This document shows, piece by piece, positions 55,371 through 63,718 of a DNA stretch of 64,000 nucleotides. Location of the stretch: assembly GCA_003285105.1 (NCBI GenBank), contig CP030158.1, positions 1,898,501 through 1,962,500 of the forward strand. Direction: 5' to 3'. Made by a program: the position numbers and the translations under genes. The number at the start of each line of letters is the position of its first letter. Positions within the stretch are counted from its first letter, which is position 1. Source of the DNA: Roseithermus sacchariphilus. GTDB taxonomy: Bacteria > Bacteroidota > Rhodothermia > Rhodothermales > MEBIC09517. The notes under the pieces were generated by a model. That model was given only the letters and a program-made list of their open reading frames with translations, was not told the DNA's origin and did not search any database.

Positions 55371-56447
55371 TCAGAACCCGTTGCCGACGGTGTTCGTGCG
55401 GATGCGCATGAGCTTGTCGTTGGCCGTCATGTAGAGCGTCCGGCCGTCGTCGCCGAAGGCACAGTTGGCCGTGGGCTCGCCGGTGAGGATAGTGCCGAGG
55501 TGCGTGCCGTCGGGGGCGATGACCAGCACGCCGCCCGGGCCGGTGGCGAACAGCGTGCCGTCGCGGGCGAGCTTCAGCCCGTCGGGCAGGCCCCGGCGTC
55601 CCTGCGCGGCCAGCGGGGCGGCATCGAAGAACACCCGTCCGTTGGCGATCGTGCCGTCCGGCTGCACGTCGTAGGCCATGATCACCGGCCGGTTCGGGTC
55701 CGACTGAGCCACGTAGAGGGTGCGCTCGTCGGGCGAGAAGGCAAGGCCGTTGGGGAAAGAGAGCGCATCGGTCAGCAGCGTCACGGTGCCGTCGGGGGCG
55801 AGGCGGTAGACGCCGTTGTAGGGCAGCTCTTTCAGCGGCGAGTCGTTCAGCCCCTCCAGGCCGTAGGGCGGATCGGTGAAATAGAGGGCCCCGCTGCGGT
55901 GATAGACCAGGTCGTTCGGGCTGTTGAAGCGCCGGCCCTGGTAGCCGGTGGCCAGCGCGACCTTGGTGAAGTTGGACGAGTTGAGGCGGCTGATCTGGCG
56001 CAGGCCGTGGTCACACAGCACGAGCCGCCCCTGCGCGTCGAGGGTCAGCCCGTTGGCGCCCAGCTCGCGTCCGGGCGGGGCCTCGCCCACCCCGTAGCCG
56101 GCCGGACGCAGGTAGACGCCGAGGCCGTCCGCCTCACTCCACCGGTGGACGGTGTTGTTCGGGATGTCGGTGAAGAGCAGGTAGCCCCCGTCCGGGACCC
56201 AGACGGGCCCTTCCGACCAGGCGAAGCCCTCGGCCAGGACTTCGATCACCGCCTCGGGGGGGATGAGCGCATCCAGCCGGGCGTCCAGGCGCTCGACGGA
56301 TCCGGTGGTGGGGTACGCGACGTCAGGCATGGCGGCGTCGGGGCGCGGGGATTCGGTGGCACAGCCGGCGAGCAACAGCACCAGACCCAGGGTCGGCAGC
56401 CGGCGAGTCCGGCCGGTTGCGGGGGGCATCGAGGAAGGGCAGCGCAT
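55371..56447 (-). CDS. SMP-30/gluconolactonase-like lipoprotein
   Basis: The 358-residue protein has a lipobox (LLLAGC, about residue 29) and a six-bladed beta-propeller with the SMP-30 metal-site motifs EGPVWVPDGGYLLFTDI, RFNSPNDLVYH and FPNGLAFSPDERTLYV. It probably hydrolyses sugar lactones at the periplasmic side of a membrane. An internal ATG at 56429 is an alternative start. Confidence 0.9.
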   Translation of the reverse strand: MRCPSSMPPATGRTRRLPTLGLVLLLAGCATESPRPDAAMPDVAYPTTGSVERLDARLDALIPPEAVIEVLAEGFAWSEGPVWVPDGGYLLFTDIPNNTVHRWSEADGLGVYLRPAGYGVGEAPPGRELGANGLTLDAQGRLVLCDHGLRQISRLNSSNFTKVALATGYQGRRFNSPNDLVYHRSGALYFTDPPYGLEGLNDSPLKELPYNGVYRLAPDGTVTLLTDALSFPNGLAFSPDERTLYVAQSDPNRPVIMAYDVQPDGTIANGRVFFDAAPLAAQGRRGLPDGLKLARDGTLFATGPGGVLVIAPDGTHLGTILTGEPTANCAFGDDGRTLYMTANDKLMRIRTNTVGNGF

Positions 56448-56574
56448 GGAACATGGAGTGGATGAACGCAGCGGGGCGATCGGGCGACTCCCGCAAGAAC
56501 GCCACCCCGCCTCGCCCTGTCAACCGGGCCGCGCCGGGAGGAAGGCGAAGACCGATAGAGGTCCGAAGCCTACC

Positions 56575-56682
56575 CTGTTCAGGACGAAGCCGTTAGCTGT
56601 TCAGGACGAAGCCGTTAGCTGTTCAGGACGAAGCCGTTAGCTGTTCAGGACGAAGCCGTTAGCTGTTCAGGACGAAGCCGTC
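56575..56682. repeat. 22-bp tandem repeat, 4.9 copies
   Basis: Units of CTGTTCAGGACGAAGCCGTT plus AG repeat four times perfectly from 56575 and a fifth time partly. The last partial copy overlaps the final codons and stop of the minus-strand Dabb gene, so the array appears to have grown outward from the gene's 3' end. Confidence 0.95.
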
Positions 56683-56978
56683 ACCGTCGTGTCGTAGATC
56701 TGCACCTTCGTCCACAGCGGCGCCAGTTCCCGGAAGGCATCGTGGACGGGGTCGACCTGATAGGCGTCGTGGGCGGCCAGGTCGTCGAAGACGGTGACGA
56801 GGGCGTAGTCGTAGCTGCTGTCGATGATGGGGCGCGGCGGCGTCTCGGCGGGCGTGCCGACGTAGCCGTGCCGGACGGTGTCGATGGTCAGCAGCGAGGC
56901 CAGGCCGTCGGTGAACTGCCGGCGCTGCGCCTCGGTCAGGTCGTCGCGCAGCCAGAAGTAGACGCTATGGATCATCAT
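56667..56978 (-). CDS. Dabb-family (stress-responsive A/B barrel) protein
   Basis: The 103-residue protein starts MMIHSVYFWLRDDLTEAQRR and has the ferredoxin-like barrel pattern of Dabb proteins, with YDYALVTVFDDLAAHDAYQ. Family members form dimeric barrels, and some act in stress or aromatic metabolism. Its last residues are encoded within a tandem repeat unit. Confidence 0.85.
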   Translation of the reverse strand: MMIHSVYFWLRDDLTEAQRRQFTDGLASLLTIDTVRHGYVGTPAETPPRPIIDSSYDYALVTVFDDLAAHDAYQVDPVHDAFRELAPLWTKVQIYDTTVTASS

Positions 56979-57080
56979 GGGGGGTATCGGGGCTCGGGGG
57001 GATGGACGATGGCGTGCGCCACGGGGGCGCCTGCCGGAACTTCGAACATCTCCGAACGAACCTCAAGCCACGGCCCGTGG

Positions 57081-57119
57081 GGACCCGGCTCGCGGACCCG
57101 GCTCGGGGACCCGGCTCAG
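57081..57119. repeat. 13-bp tandem repeat, three copies
   Basis: GGACCCGGCTCGC, GGACCCGGCTCGG and GGACCCGGCTCAG follow without gaps. The last copy contains the stop codon of the minus-strand lipoprotein gene, a second case of a short array grown at a gene's 3' end. Confidence 0.9.
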
Positions 57120-57553
57120 TGGATCGGCGAACCGAGCACCCGCGTCAGCGCCCGGTCGACGCGCGGATCGTCGCCGGAGAAGACGACGACCAGCTTTTCG
57201 CGACGCCAGAGCTTGGCTTCGTTGCGCCCGCCGGTGGTGGACTGGAACATGTCCATGTCCGTGATGGCATCGCCGCCGGAGGCGTATTCGAAGATGAACA
57301 GCTGCCCGCCGCTGGTGACGGTGAACACCTGCCCGGTCGCCGTGGCCTCGGTGCCCGAGTACGGGCCGTCGTACTGCATGGCGATGCCCCGGTCGTGGAG
57401 GTATTCGACGAGGCCGTTCACGTCCTGGATCGGGGCGGCCTTCTCGTCGGTCGACTTCGTGAAGGACGAGCAGCCGACCAGCGCGACGAGCAGCAGCACG
57501 ATCCCGGCGTGGGGCGCGGGGTGGGGCTGCGAGAGCATCGAAGGCATCACCAT
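57116..57553 (-). CDS. Small lipoprotein of unknown function
   Basis: The 145-residue protein has a lipobox (LVALVGC) after a hydrophobic signal, then an alpha/beta domain (PIQDVNGLVEYLHDRGIAM). No family is recognised with certainty. Start candidates are ATG codons at 57553, 57547 and 57538. It diverges from the 5'-nucleotidase pair across 253 bp that hold a weak TACATTAC box at 57765. Confidence 0.65.
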   Translation of the reverse strand: MVMPSMLSQPHPAPHAGIVLLLVALVGCSSFTKSTDEKAAPIQDVNGLVEYLHDRGIAMQYDGPYSGTEATATGQVFTVTSGGQLFIFEYASGGDAITDMDMFQSTTGGRNEAKLWRREKLVVVFSGDDPRVDRALTRVLGSPIH

Positions 57554-57806
57554 AGAGGGCACCTGCGGTTCTGTGTGAAGGGAGGCGGGCCGTCCGGTCG
57601 GCGGCCGCGTGCATCCCGGGGAGGCCCGCCCGCCGTCGTGGGCGTCGCATCCGGCAGGGGGAGCGGGCCGGGAGGGGCGGAGCCGGACGGGGCGTAGTGC
57701 AACGTAGCCAAAAACCCGCCGCCGGGCAACCGTCGCCGGGGTCGCTCCGGTGCCGCCGGGCTCGTACATTACGGCCGATTCGTCCTCCTCCGAACCCGCC
57801 TTTCGC

Positions 57807-58601
57807 GTGCCTGTGCGTTTGCATCGAACCTGGCCCGTCGCGCTGGTCGTCGTCGGGTTGCTCTTCGGCGGCTGTGCCCGCACCGCCCCGGTCGCCGTCG
57901 ATGGGCCGTCGCCCCGCGCCACCGTCGGCTTCACCACGATCAGCGACTCGCTCGTGCCCGATCCGGCGGTGGAGCGCCTCATCCAGCCGTACCGTACGCA
58001 GCTGGCGGCCGTCACCGCCGAGGTGATCGGCACGGCCGCCGTGGCGCTGACGAAGGGCGAGCCGGAGAGCCCGCTGGGCAACCTCGCGGCCGACGCGCTG
58101 CTGGCCGCCGCGCAGACGGCCACCGGCACCCCGGCCGACCTCGCCGTGACCAACAACGGCGGCCTGCGCGTGAGCCTCCCCGCCGGCCCGATCACCGTGG
58201 GGCAGATCTACGAGCTGATGCCCTTCGAAAACACCGTCGTGGTGCTGACGCTGACCGGGGCCGAGGTGGATTCCCTGGCCCGGCAGATCGCCCGGCTGGG
58301 AGGCGAGCCCATCGCCGGATGGTCCTTCCGCATCACGCCCGACGAGCAGGCGGCGGACGTCCGCGTGGACGGCCGGCCGCTGGACCCGAACCGCACCTAC
58401 CGGGTGGCGACCATCGACTACCTGGCCGACGGCGGCGGGGGGATGCCCGCGCTCTGGTCGCCGCAGGCGCGGCAGAACACCCGCCTGCTCTTCCGGGACG
58501 CCATCGCCGCGTACGTCCGGGCGCAGACCGCCGCCGGGGAAGCCCTCGCGCCCCGGCTCGAAGGACGCATCACCCGGACCGACGGGAGCAACGAGCCCTG
58601 A
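57807..58601 (+). CDS. 5'-nucleotidase C-terminal domain protein, lipoprotein
   Basis: The 264-residue protein from a GTG start has a lipobox (LLFGGC) and only the C-terminal, substrate-binding domain of UshA-type 5'-nucleotidases (SPLGNLAADALL, NNGGLRVSL, MPFENTVVVLTLTG, YLADGGGGM). The metal-binding catalytic half is encoded by the next gene, 55 nt downstream. An ATG at 57750 is possible but would put the signal peptide 40 residues in. Confidence 0.85.
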   Translation: MPVRLHRTWPVALVVVGLLFGGCARTAPVAVDGPSPRATVGFTTISDSLVPDPAVERLIQPYRTQLAAVTAEVIGTAAVALTKGEPESPLGNLAADALLAAAQTATGTPADLAVTNNGGLRVSLPAGPITVGQIYELMPFENTVVVLTLTGAEVDSLARQIARLGGEPIAGWSFRITPDEQAADVRVDGRPLDPNRTYRVATIDYLADGGGGMPALWSPQARQNTRLLFRDAIAAYVRAQTAAGEALAPRLEGRITRTDGSNEP

Positions 58602-58656
58602 GGGCTACGCTCCCCCGCGCTTCCCGACTCCTTTCCGGCCGTTGCCCTTTTCCGCC

Positions 58657-59583
58657 ATGCCCCTGACCCGACGCACCTTCCTCCGCCGCGGCGCCCTGGC
58701 CGCCACCGGCAGCCTCTTCCTCCCTGGCCTCGCCTGGGCCGACGACGAGCGGCACCTCGTCATCCTGCACACGAACGATACCCATTCGCGCATCGACCCC
58801 TTCCCGATGGACGGCGGGCGCAACCAGGGCCTCGGCGGTGCCGCGCGGCGTGCCACCCTCATCCAGCGGATCCGCGCCCGCCACCCGAACGTGCTCCTGC
58901 TCGACAGCGGCGACATCTTCCAGGGGACGCCCTACTTCAACCTGTTCAAGGGCGAAGTCGAGTTTCGGACGATGACCGCCATGGGCTACGACGTGGCCAC
59001 GCTGGGCAATCACGACTTCGACAACGGCGTCGAGGGCCTGGCGGCCATGCTGCCGCACGCCGGCTTCGACCTCGTCTCGGCCAACTACGACGTCAGCGCC
59101 TCCCCGCTGCAGGCGCGCGTGCGCCCCTGGACGATCCGCGAGGTCGGTGGCATCCGCGTCGGGATCTTCGGCCTCGGCATCCGCTTCGAGCGGCTCGTGC
59201 TGCCGGAACTGCACGAGGGCGTCGTCTACCACGACCCCGTCGCCGTGGCGCGGGACACGGTGCAGACGCTGCAACGCCAGGGATGCCACCTCATCGTCTG
59301 CCTCTCGCACCTCGGCTATCGTTACCGGGACGACCGCGTCAGCGACGTCGAAATCGCCCGGCTCGTGCCCGGCATCCACCTGATCCTGGGCGGCCACACC
59401 CACACGTTCATGGACGCCCCCGACGTCTTCCCGCATCCGCACGACCCCGCCACGGTGGTGCATCAGGTCGGCTTCGCCGGCATCCGCCTCGGCCGCGTCG
59501 ACGTCTTCATCGGCCCCGACGGTACCCTCCGCCGCTGGCTGGCCCACAGCCTGCCGGTGGACGCCCGCTGGGATGTGGCCTGA
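58657..59583 (+). CDS. 5'-nucleotidase N-terminal metallophosphatase, Tat-exported
   Basis: The 308-residue protein begins with a twin-arginine signal (TRRTFLRRGALAATGSLF) and has the calcineurin-like motifs HTNDTHSR, LLLDSGDIFQG, LGNHDFDN and GGHTHT. It is the catalytic half of a UshA-like nucleotidase lacking the C-terminal domain, which is made by the upstream gene as a lipoprotein. The two halves use different export routes (Tat and Sec/Lol) and presumably meet in the periplasm. Confidence 0.88.
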   Translation: MPLTRRTFLRRGALAATGSLFLPGLAWADDERHLVILHTNDTHSRIDPFPMDGGRNQGLGGAARRATLIQRIRARHPNVLLLDSGDIFQGTPYFNLFKGEVEFRTMTAMGYDVATLGNHDFDNGVEGLAAMLPHAGFDLVSANYDVSASPLQARVRPWTIREVGGIRVGIFGLGIRFERLVLPELHEGVVYHDPVAVARDTVQTLQRQGCHLIVCLSHLGYRYRDDRVSDVEIARLVPGIHLILGGHTHTFMDAPDVFPHPHDPATVVHQVGFAGIRLGRVDVFIGPDGTLRRWLAHSLPVDARWDVA

Positions 59584-59872
59584 GGCTGCTGGCTACGGGC
59601 TGCTGGCTGATCGCTACGGGCTGCTGGCTACGGGCTGCTGGCTTCGTGTGACGCAGGCTCTTCCCCCTGGCCGCAGGCCATACAGGGGGAAGTCCCCGCA
59701 AGGGGGAAGGGGGTCAGACCCGTCGCTGCGCTGCCATCGTCCGGAGGCTACCCCTCCGTCGCTCCGCGACACCTCCCCTTCGCAAGGGGAGGATCTGGCT
59801 GGCTTCGGGCTGCTGGCGGCGGGCTGTGGGCTGACGGCTGAAAGCTGACGGCTGACGGCTGACCGCTCTTGA
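59582..59872 (-). repeat. Full copy of the heptad/hairpin composite repeat, inverted
   Basis: About 290 bp: heptads (GGCTGCT, GGCTACG), hairpin CTTCCCCCTG...CAGGGGGAAG, a TCAGACCC core, hairpin GTCGC/GCGAC, hairpin CTCCCCTTCGCAAGGGGAG, then more heptads (ACGGCTG). It is the reverse complement in layout of the copy at 63719. No gene lies in it. Confidence 0.85.
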
Positions 59873-59949
59873 ATCTGCCGTCCGGGCTGCCGAGTTTCCC
59901 CGCTGATCTTTCCCGTCGTTACGATTCACCTTCTTACATTGCTCACCTT

Positions 59950-61194
59950 ATGGCCTCGTACAACCGCATCGGAGTCGGCTTCGTCGGCAGCGGATTCATC
60001 ACCAAGTTTCACATTCAGTCCTGGCAGGCCGTACGCGAGGCGGACGTGCTGGGCGTCTGGAGTCCCAACCGGGCGCATGCGGAGGAGGCGGCCGCGCTGG
60101 CCCGGACGCTGCGCGTCGGGGAGGCGAAGGCGTATGCGTCCATCACCGACATGGTGGCCGACCCGGCCATCGACGCGATCTGGATCTGTGGACCGAACCA
60201 CAAGCGCATCGAGAACATGGAGGAGATCGTGGACGCGATCAAGTCCGGCAAGGGGTCGCTCGTCGGGATTGCCTGCGAGAAGCCGCTGGCGCGCAACGTG
60301 GCCGAAGCCCGGCGGATGGTGGAGCTGGTCGAGGAGGCCGGGGTCCTGCACGGCTATCTGGAGGACCAGCTCTTCACGCCGACGCTGGTCAAGGGGCGCA
60401 GCCTGGCCTGGAAGCGCGGCGCTTCGATCAGCGGGCGGCCGTACCTGGCGCGCGCGGCGGAGGAGCATAGCGGGCCGCACATGCCGTGGTTCTGGCAGGG
60501 CCACCTGCAGGGCGGTGGCGTGCTCAACGACATGATGTGCCACAGCGTGGAGGTGGCCCGCTTCCTGCTGACCGAGCCGGGCAAGCCCCGCCACAGCATC
60601 CGCCCGGTCAAGGTCACCGCGCAGATCGCCAGCCTCAAGTGGTCGCGCGATGTGTATGCGGACTGGCTGCGCGAGCACATGGGGCCGGAGGTGGATTACC
60701 GCAAGCGGCCCTCGGAGGACTTCGCCCGGGCCACGATCCAGTACGAGGACGAAGAGGGCCGGACCCTCATCGGCGAGGTGACGACCTCGTGGAGCTACGT
60801 CGGTGCCGGGCTACGGCTGAGCTCGGAGCTGCTGGGGCCGGAGTACTCCTTTGCCCACAACTCGCTGGAGAGCGGCGGCAAGCTGTTCCTGAGCCGCCGC
60901 GTCGTCGGTGAGGAAGGCGAGGACCTGGTCGAGAAGCAGAACGCCGAGCAGGGGCTGATGCCGATCGTCGGCAACGAGGCGGCGGAGTACGGCTACGAGG
61001 ACGAGAACCGGCACTTCGCCCGCTGCTTCCTCGATGGCCGGCAGCCGGAGCTGAACTTCCACGACGGCCTGGAGGTGGTGGAGCTGCTGATGACGGCCTA
61101 CATGAGCGCCGAGCAGGAGCGTACCATCGCCTGGAAGCCCGAAGGGCTGGAGACGTATCGCCCCGCCGTGGCCCGCGGGGAATGGACGCCGTAG
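59950..61194 (+). CDS. Gfo/Idh/MocA-family oxidoreductase
   Basis: The 414-residue cytoplasmic protein has the N-terminal Rossmann motif GVGFVGSGFITKFH, the CEKPLARN motif (EKP lysine) and a C-terminal domain with GGGVLNDMMCHSVEV. It likely oxidises or reduces a sugar or inositol with NAD(P). A TACATTG box at 59935-59941 is only 9 nt before the ATG, so if it is the -7 element the mRNA would be nearly leaderless. Confidence 0.88.
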   Translation: MASYNRIGVGFVGSGFITKFHIQSWQAVREADVLGVWSPNRAHAEEAAALARTLRVGEAKAYASITDMVADPAIDAIWICGPNHKRIENMEEIVDAIKSGKGSLVGIACEKPLARNVAEARRMVELVEEAGVLHGYLEDQLFTPTLVKGRSLAWKRGASISGRPYLARAAEEHSGPHMPWFWQGHLQGGGVLNDMMCHSVEVARFLLTEPGKPRHSIRPVKVTAQIASLKWSRDVYADWLREHMGPEVDYRKRPSEDFARATIQYEDEEGRTLIGEVTTSWSYVGAGLRLSSELLGPEYSFAHNSLESGGKLFLSRRVVGEEGEDLVEKQNAEQGLMPIVGNEAAEYGYEDENRHFARCFLDGRQPELNFHDGLEVVELLMTAYMSAEQERTIAWKPEGLETYRPAVARGEWTP

Positions 61195-61212
61195 GCGATC
61201 CGGACCGGGTAG

Positions 61213-61247
61213 CCGCGGGCCGTGGGCTTGGCACCCACGGCCCGCGG
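61213..61247. terminator. Convergent terminator hairpin between two oxidoreductase genes
   Basis: A perfect 14-bp stem CCGCGGGCCGTGGG (61213-61226) pairs with CCCACGGCCCGCGG (61234-61247) around a 7-nt loop. It serves both strands; no T-tract. Confidence 0.7.
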
Positions 61248-61255
61248 ACCACCGC

Positions 61256-62695
61256 CTACAGCGCGTAGCCTTCCCGGTATTCGCGGTGCAGGTACTGGTT
61301 GGCTTCTTCGTTGTTGGTGATGCGCCCGGCCAGGCCGTCCCACATCAGCTTCTCGCCATAGCCGGTGCGGAGCGCCACCACGCCGAGGAGCATCGTCTCG
61401 GTGAGCGGCCCGGCATACTCGAAGGGGCACGTCGGCTCGCCGAGGCCTTTGCAGGCATTCGCCCAGGCCATCTGGTGGCCTTCCGGGACGCGCGGCAGCA
61501 TCTGCGGTGCGTCCCGGTACGCCTCCTCCAGCTCCTGCGGGTAGAGGCGCGGGTTGTAGCCATACGTGTCGTAGACCAGCACGCCCTTCTCGCCGATGAG
61601 CATTCCGCCGCCGCCCCGGTCGATGGGGGCGTCGGCCGGCATGACGGCAGGGCGGGCCGGCAGCAGGCCGCCGTCGTACCACGTCAGCCGCACCGGATCG
61701 CGGCCGCCGCGGGCGAATTCGTAGTGCACGATCGTCGCCAGCGGGTAGGAATCGACCCGGCCGCGAGGGCCACCGAAGGGGCTGCCGGCGGCTTCGACGG
61801 AGGTGGGATAGCCCAGGTCGAGCGCCCAGTAGGCATGGTCAATGAGGTGGGCGCCCATGTCCCCCAGCGCGCCGGTGCCGAAGTGGACCCAGCCGCGCCA
61901 GGCAAAGGGGTGGATGCCCTCGTGATAGGGGATGGAGGTAGCCGGGCCGAGGTAGAGATCCCAGTCGAAGCCCGGCGGCGGCGTCTCCGGCCGGTCCGGG
62001 TAGGCAATGCCCTGCGGCCAGATGGGCCGGTTCGTCCAGATGTGGGCTTCGTGCACCGGCCCGATGGCGCCTGCCCAGACCCATTCCAGCAGCCGCCGGC
62101 CGTCGTCGCCGGAGTGGCCCTGGTTGCCCATCTGCGTGACGACGTTCATCTCGGCGGCGATCTCGCGCAACCGGCGCGCCTCGTGGACGGAGTAGGTCAG
62201 CGGCTTCTCGCAGTAGACGTGCTTGCCCATGCGCATCGCCATGGCCGCCGCCACGGCGTGTACGTGGTCCGGCGTGGCCACGACCACGGCGTCGATGGTA
62301 CGGCCTTCGCGGTCGAGCATCTCCCGGAAATCCGCGTAGCGCGTGGCCCCGTCGTAGGCGTCCTTCAGGGCGACGTACTCGGGGCGGGGGGTGCCCTGCT
62401 GATCCGTCATCCGCCCTTCGACGGTCCGCTGCACGTAGCCGAAGTCGACGTCGCACAGCGCCACGATGTTTTCGCTGGTCAGCGCGGACATGACGCTGGC
62501 GCCGCGCCCGCCGGCACCGACGACGGCGATGTTGAGGGTGTCGCTCGGGGCCTGGAAGCCCGGCCCGCCCAGCACGTGGCGCGGCAGGACGGTCGCCGCA
62601 AACGCACCGGCGGCGGCCCGGCCCAGGAAGGTCCGGCGAGAGATCGAACGAGGCGTGGAGGGGGAGGGAGAGGAGGCGGGGAGCGGCGTGTGCAT
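61256..62695 (-). CDS. Tat-exported Gfo/Idh/MocA-family oxidoreductase
   Basis: The 479-residue protein begins with a twin-arginine signal ([17 protein letters not shown]), then a Rossmann fold ([13 protein letters not shown]), [10 protein letters not shown] and YCEKPLTY, and a long C-terminal domain with [13 protein letters not shown]. Exported members of this family are frequent in Planctomycetes and Rhodothermota and carry their nucleotide through Tat; many act on glycans. It faces the cytoplasmic homologue across a shared terminator. Confidence 0.9.
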   Translation of the reverse strand: MHTPLPASSPSPSTPRSISRRTFLGRAAAGAFAATVLPRHVLGGPGFQAPSDTLNIAVVGAGGRGASVMSALTSENIVALCDVDFGYVQRTVEGRMTDQQGTPRPEYVALKDAYDGATRYADFREMLDREGRTIDAVVVATPDHVHAVAAAMAMRMGKHVYCEKPLTYSVHEARRLREIAAEMNVVTQMGNQGHSGDDGRRLLEWVWAGAIGPVHEAHIWTNRPIWPQGIAYPDRPETPPPGFDWDLYLGPATSIPYHEGIHPFAWRGWVHFGTGALGDMGAHLIDHAYWALDLGYPTSVEAAGSPFGGPRGRVDSYPLATIVHYEFARGGRDPVRLTWYDGGLLPARPAVMPADAPIDRGGGGMLIGEKGVLVYDTYGYNPRLYPQELEEAYRDAPQMLPRVPEGHQMAWANACKGLGEPTCPFEYAGPLTETMLLGVVALRTGYGEKLMWDGLAGRITNNEEANQYLHREYREGYAL

Positions 62696-62866
62696 GACGG
62701 GTCGTGAAGTGCGGAGGGGGATGAAGAAAAGGCGTGCATATCTTTTTGCATCGCCTTATGATGGTACACGATGAGCCCGTGACCTGCAAGCGCTTCCGCC
62801 GGCCGTTTCGCGGTACGGCGGGATGCGCCGGGTGCGGCGCGTTTTTCTCCCTGTCTGCTTTCCCCG

Positions 62867-63718
62867 ATGCGTTGCCTGCTGTTTCCGATGGTGTTGCTCC
62901 TGGGTGCCTGTGCGGCGGCGCCGCCCGCCCCCGCGCCCATGATCGTCATGACCTACAACATCCGCTACGACAATCCGGGCGACGGCCCGCATGCCTGGCC
63001 CCACCGCCGGGATCAGGTGGCCTCCCTGATCCGGTTCCACGGGGCGGATCTGATCGGGGTGCAGGAGGCGCTGCGGGGGCAGATGGACGACCTGGCGGCG
63101 CGCCTGCCGGATCACGCCTGGCTCGGCGTCGGGCGCGACGACGGCCGCGACGCCGGCGAGTTCTCGGCCATCTTCTACCGGGCGGACCGCTTCGAGGTGC
63201 TCGACCACGGCACGTTCTGGCTCTCCGAGACGCCGGAGGTCGTCGCCAGCAAGAGCTGGGATGCCGCCATCACCCGGATCGTCACCTGGGCGCGGTTCCG
63301 TGATGGGGCTACGGGGGCCGTCTTCTATCACGTCAACACCCACTTCGACCATCGCGGCGCGCAGGCTCGCCTGGAAAGCGCCCGGCTGCTGACGGCGTGG
63401 ATCGCCGAGACGGCCGGCGACCTGCCCGTCCTCGTCACCGGCGATTTCAACCTGACGCCGGACGACCCGCCCTACCCGGTGCTGACGCAGACGCTGACGG
63501 ATGCCTACCACGCTTCGGTGTTGCCGCATCACGGCCCGGACGGTACCTTTTCGGGGTTCGAGGTGCGTCCCGTCGACGACGGCCGCCGCATCGATTACAT
63601 CTTCACGCGGGGGCCCGTGCGCGTCCTGCGTCACGGCACCCTCTCCGATCACTACCCGCGCGGCTTCCCGTCGGATCACCTCCCGGTGCTGGCCGAGGTG
63701 GTGCCGGGAGGGGAGTAG
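62867..63718 (+). CDS. Endonuclease/exonuclease/phosphatase-family lipoprotein
   Basis: The 283-residue protein has a lipobox (LLLGAC, about residue 15) and the EEP-fold motifs TYNIRYDNPGDG, GVQEALRGQ (metal-binding Glu), VNTHFDHRG, LVTGDFNLTPDD and SDHLPV. Members include phosphodiesterases acting on phospholipids, nucleic acids or sugar phosphates. Envelope location argues against chromosomal DNA as substrate. Confidence 0.88.
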   Translation: MRCLLFPMVLLLGACAAAPPAPAPMIVMTYNIRYDNPGDGPHAWPHRRDQVASLIRFHGADLIGVQEALRGQMDDLAARLPDHAWLGVGRDDGRDAGEFSAIFYRADRFEVLDHGTFWLSETPEVVASKSWDAAITRIVTWARFRDGATGAVFYHVNTHFDHRGAQARLESARLLTAWIAETAGDLPVLVTGDFNLTPDDPPYPVLTQTLTDAYHASVLPHHGPDGTFSGFEVRPVDDGRRIDYIFTRGPVRVLRHGTLSDHYPRGFPSDHLPVLAEVVPGGE

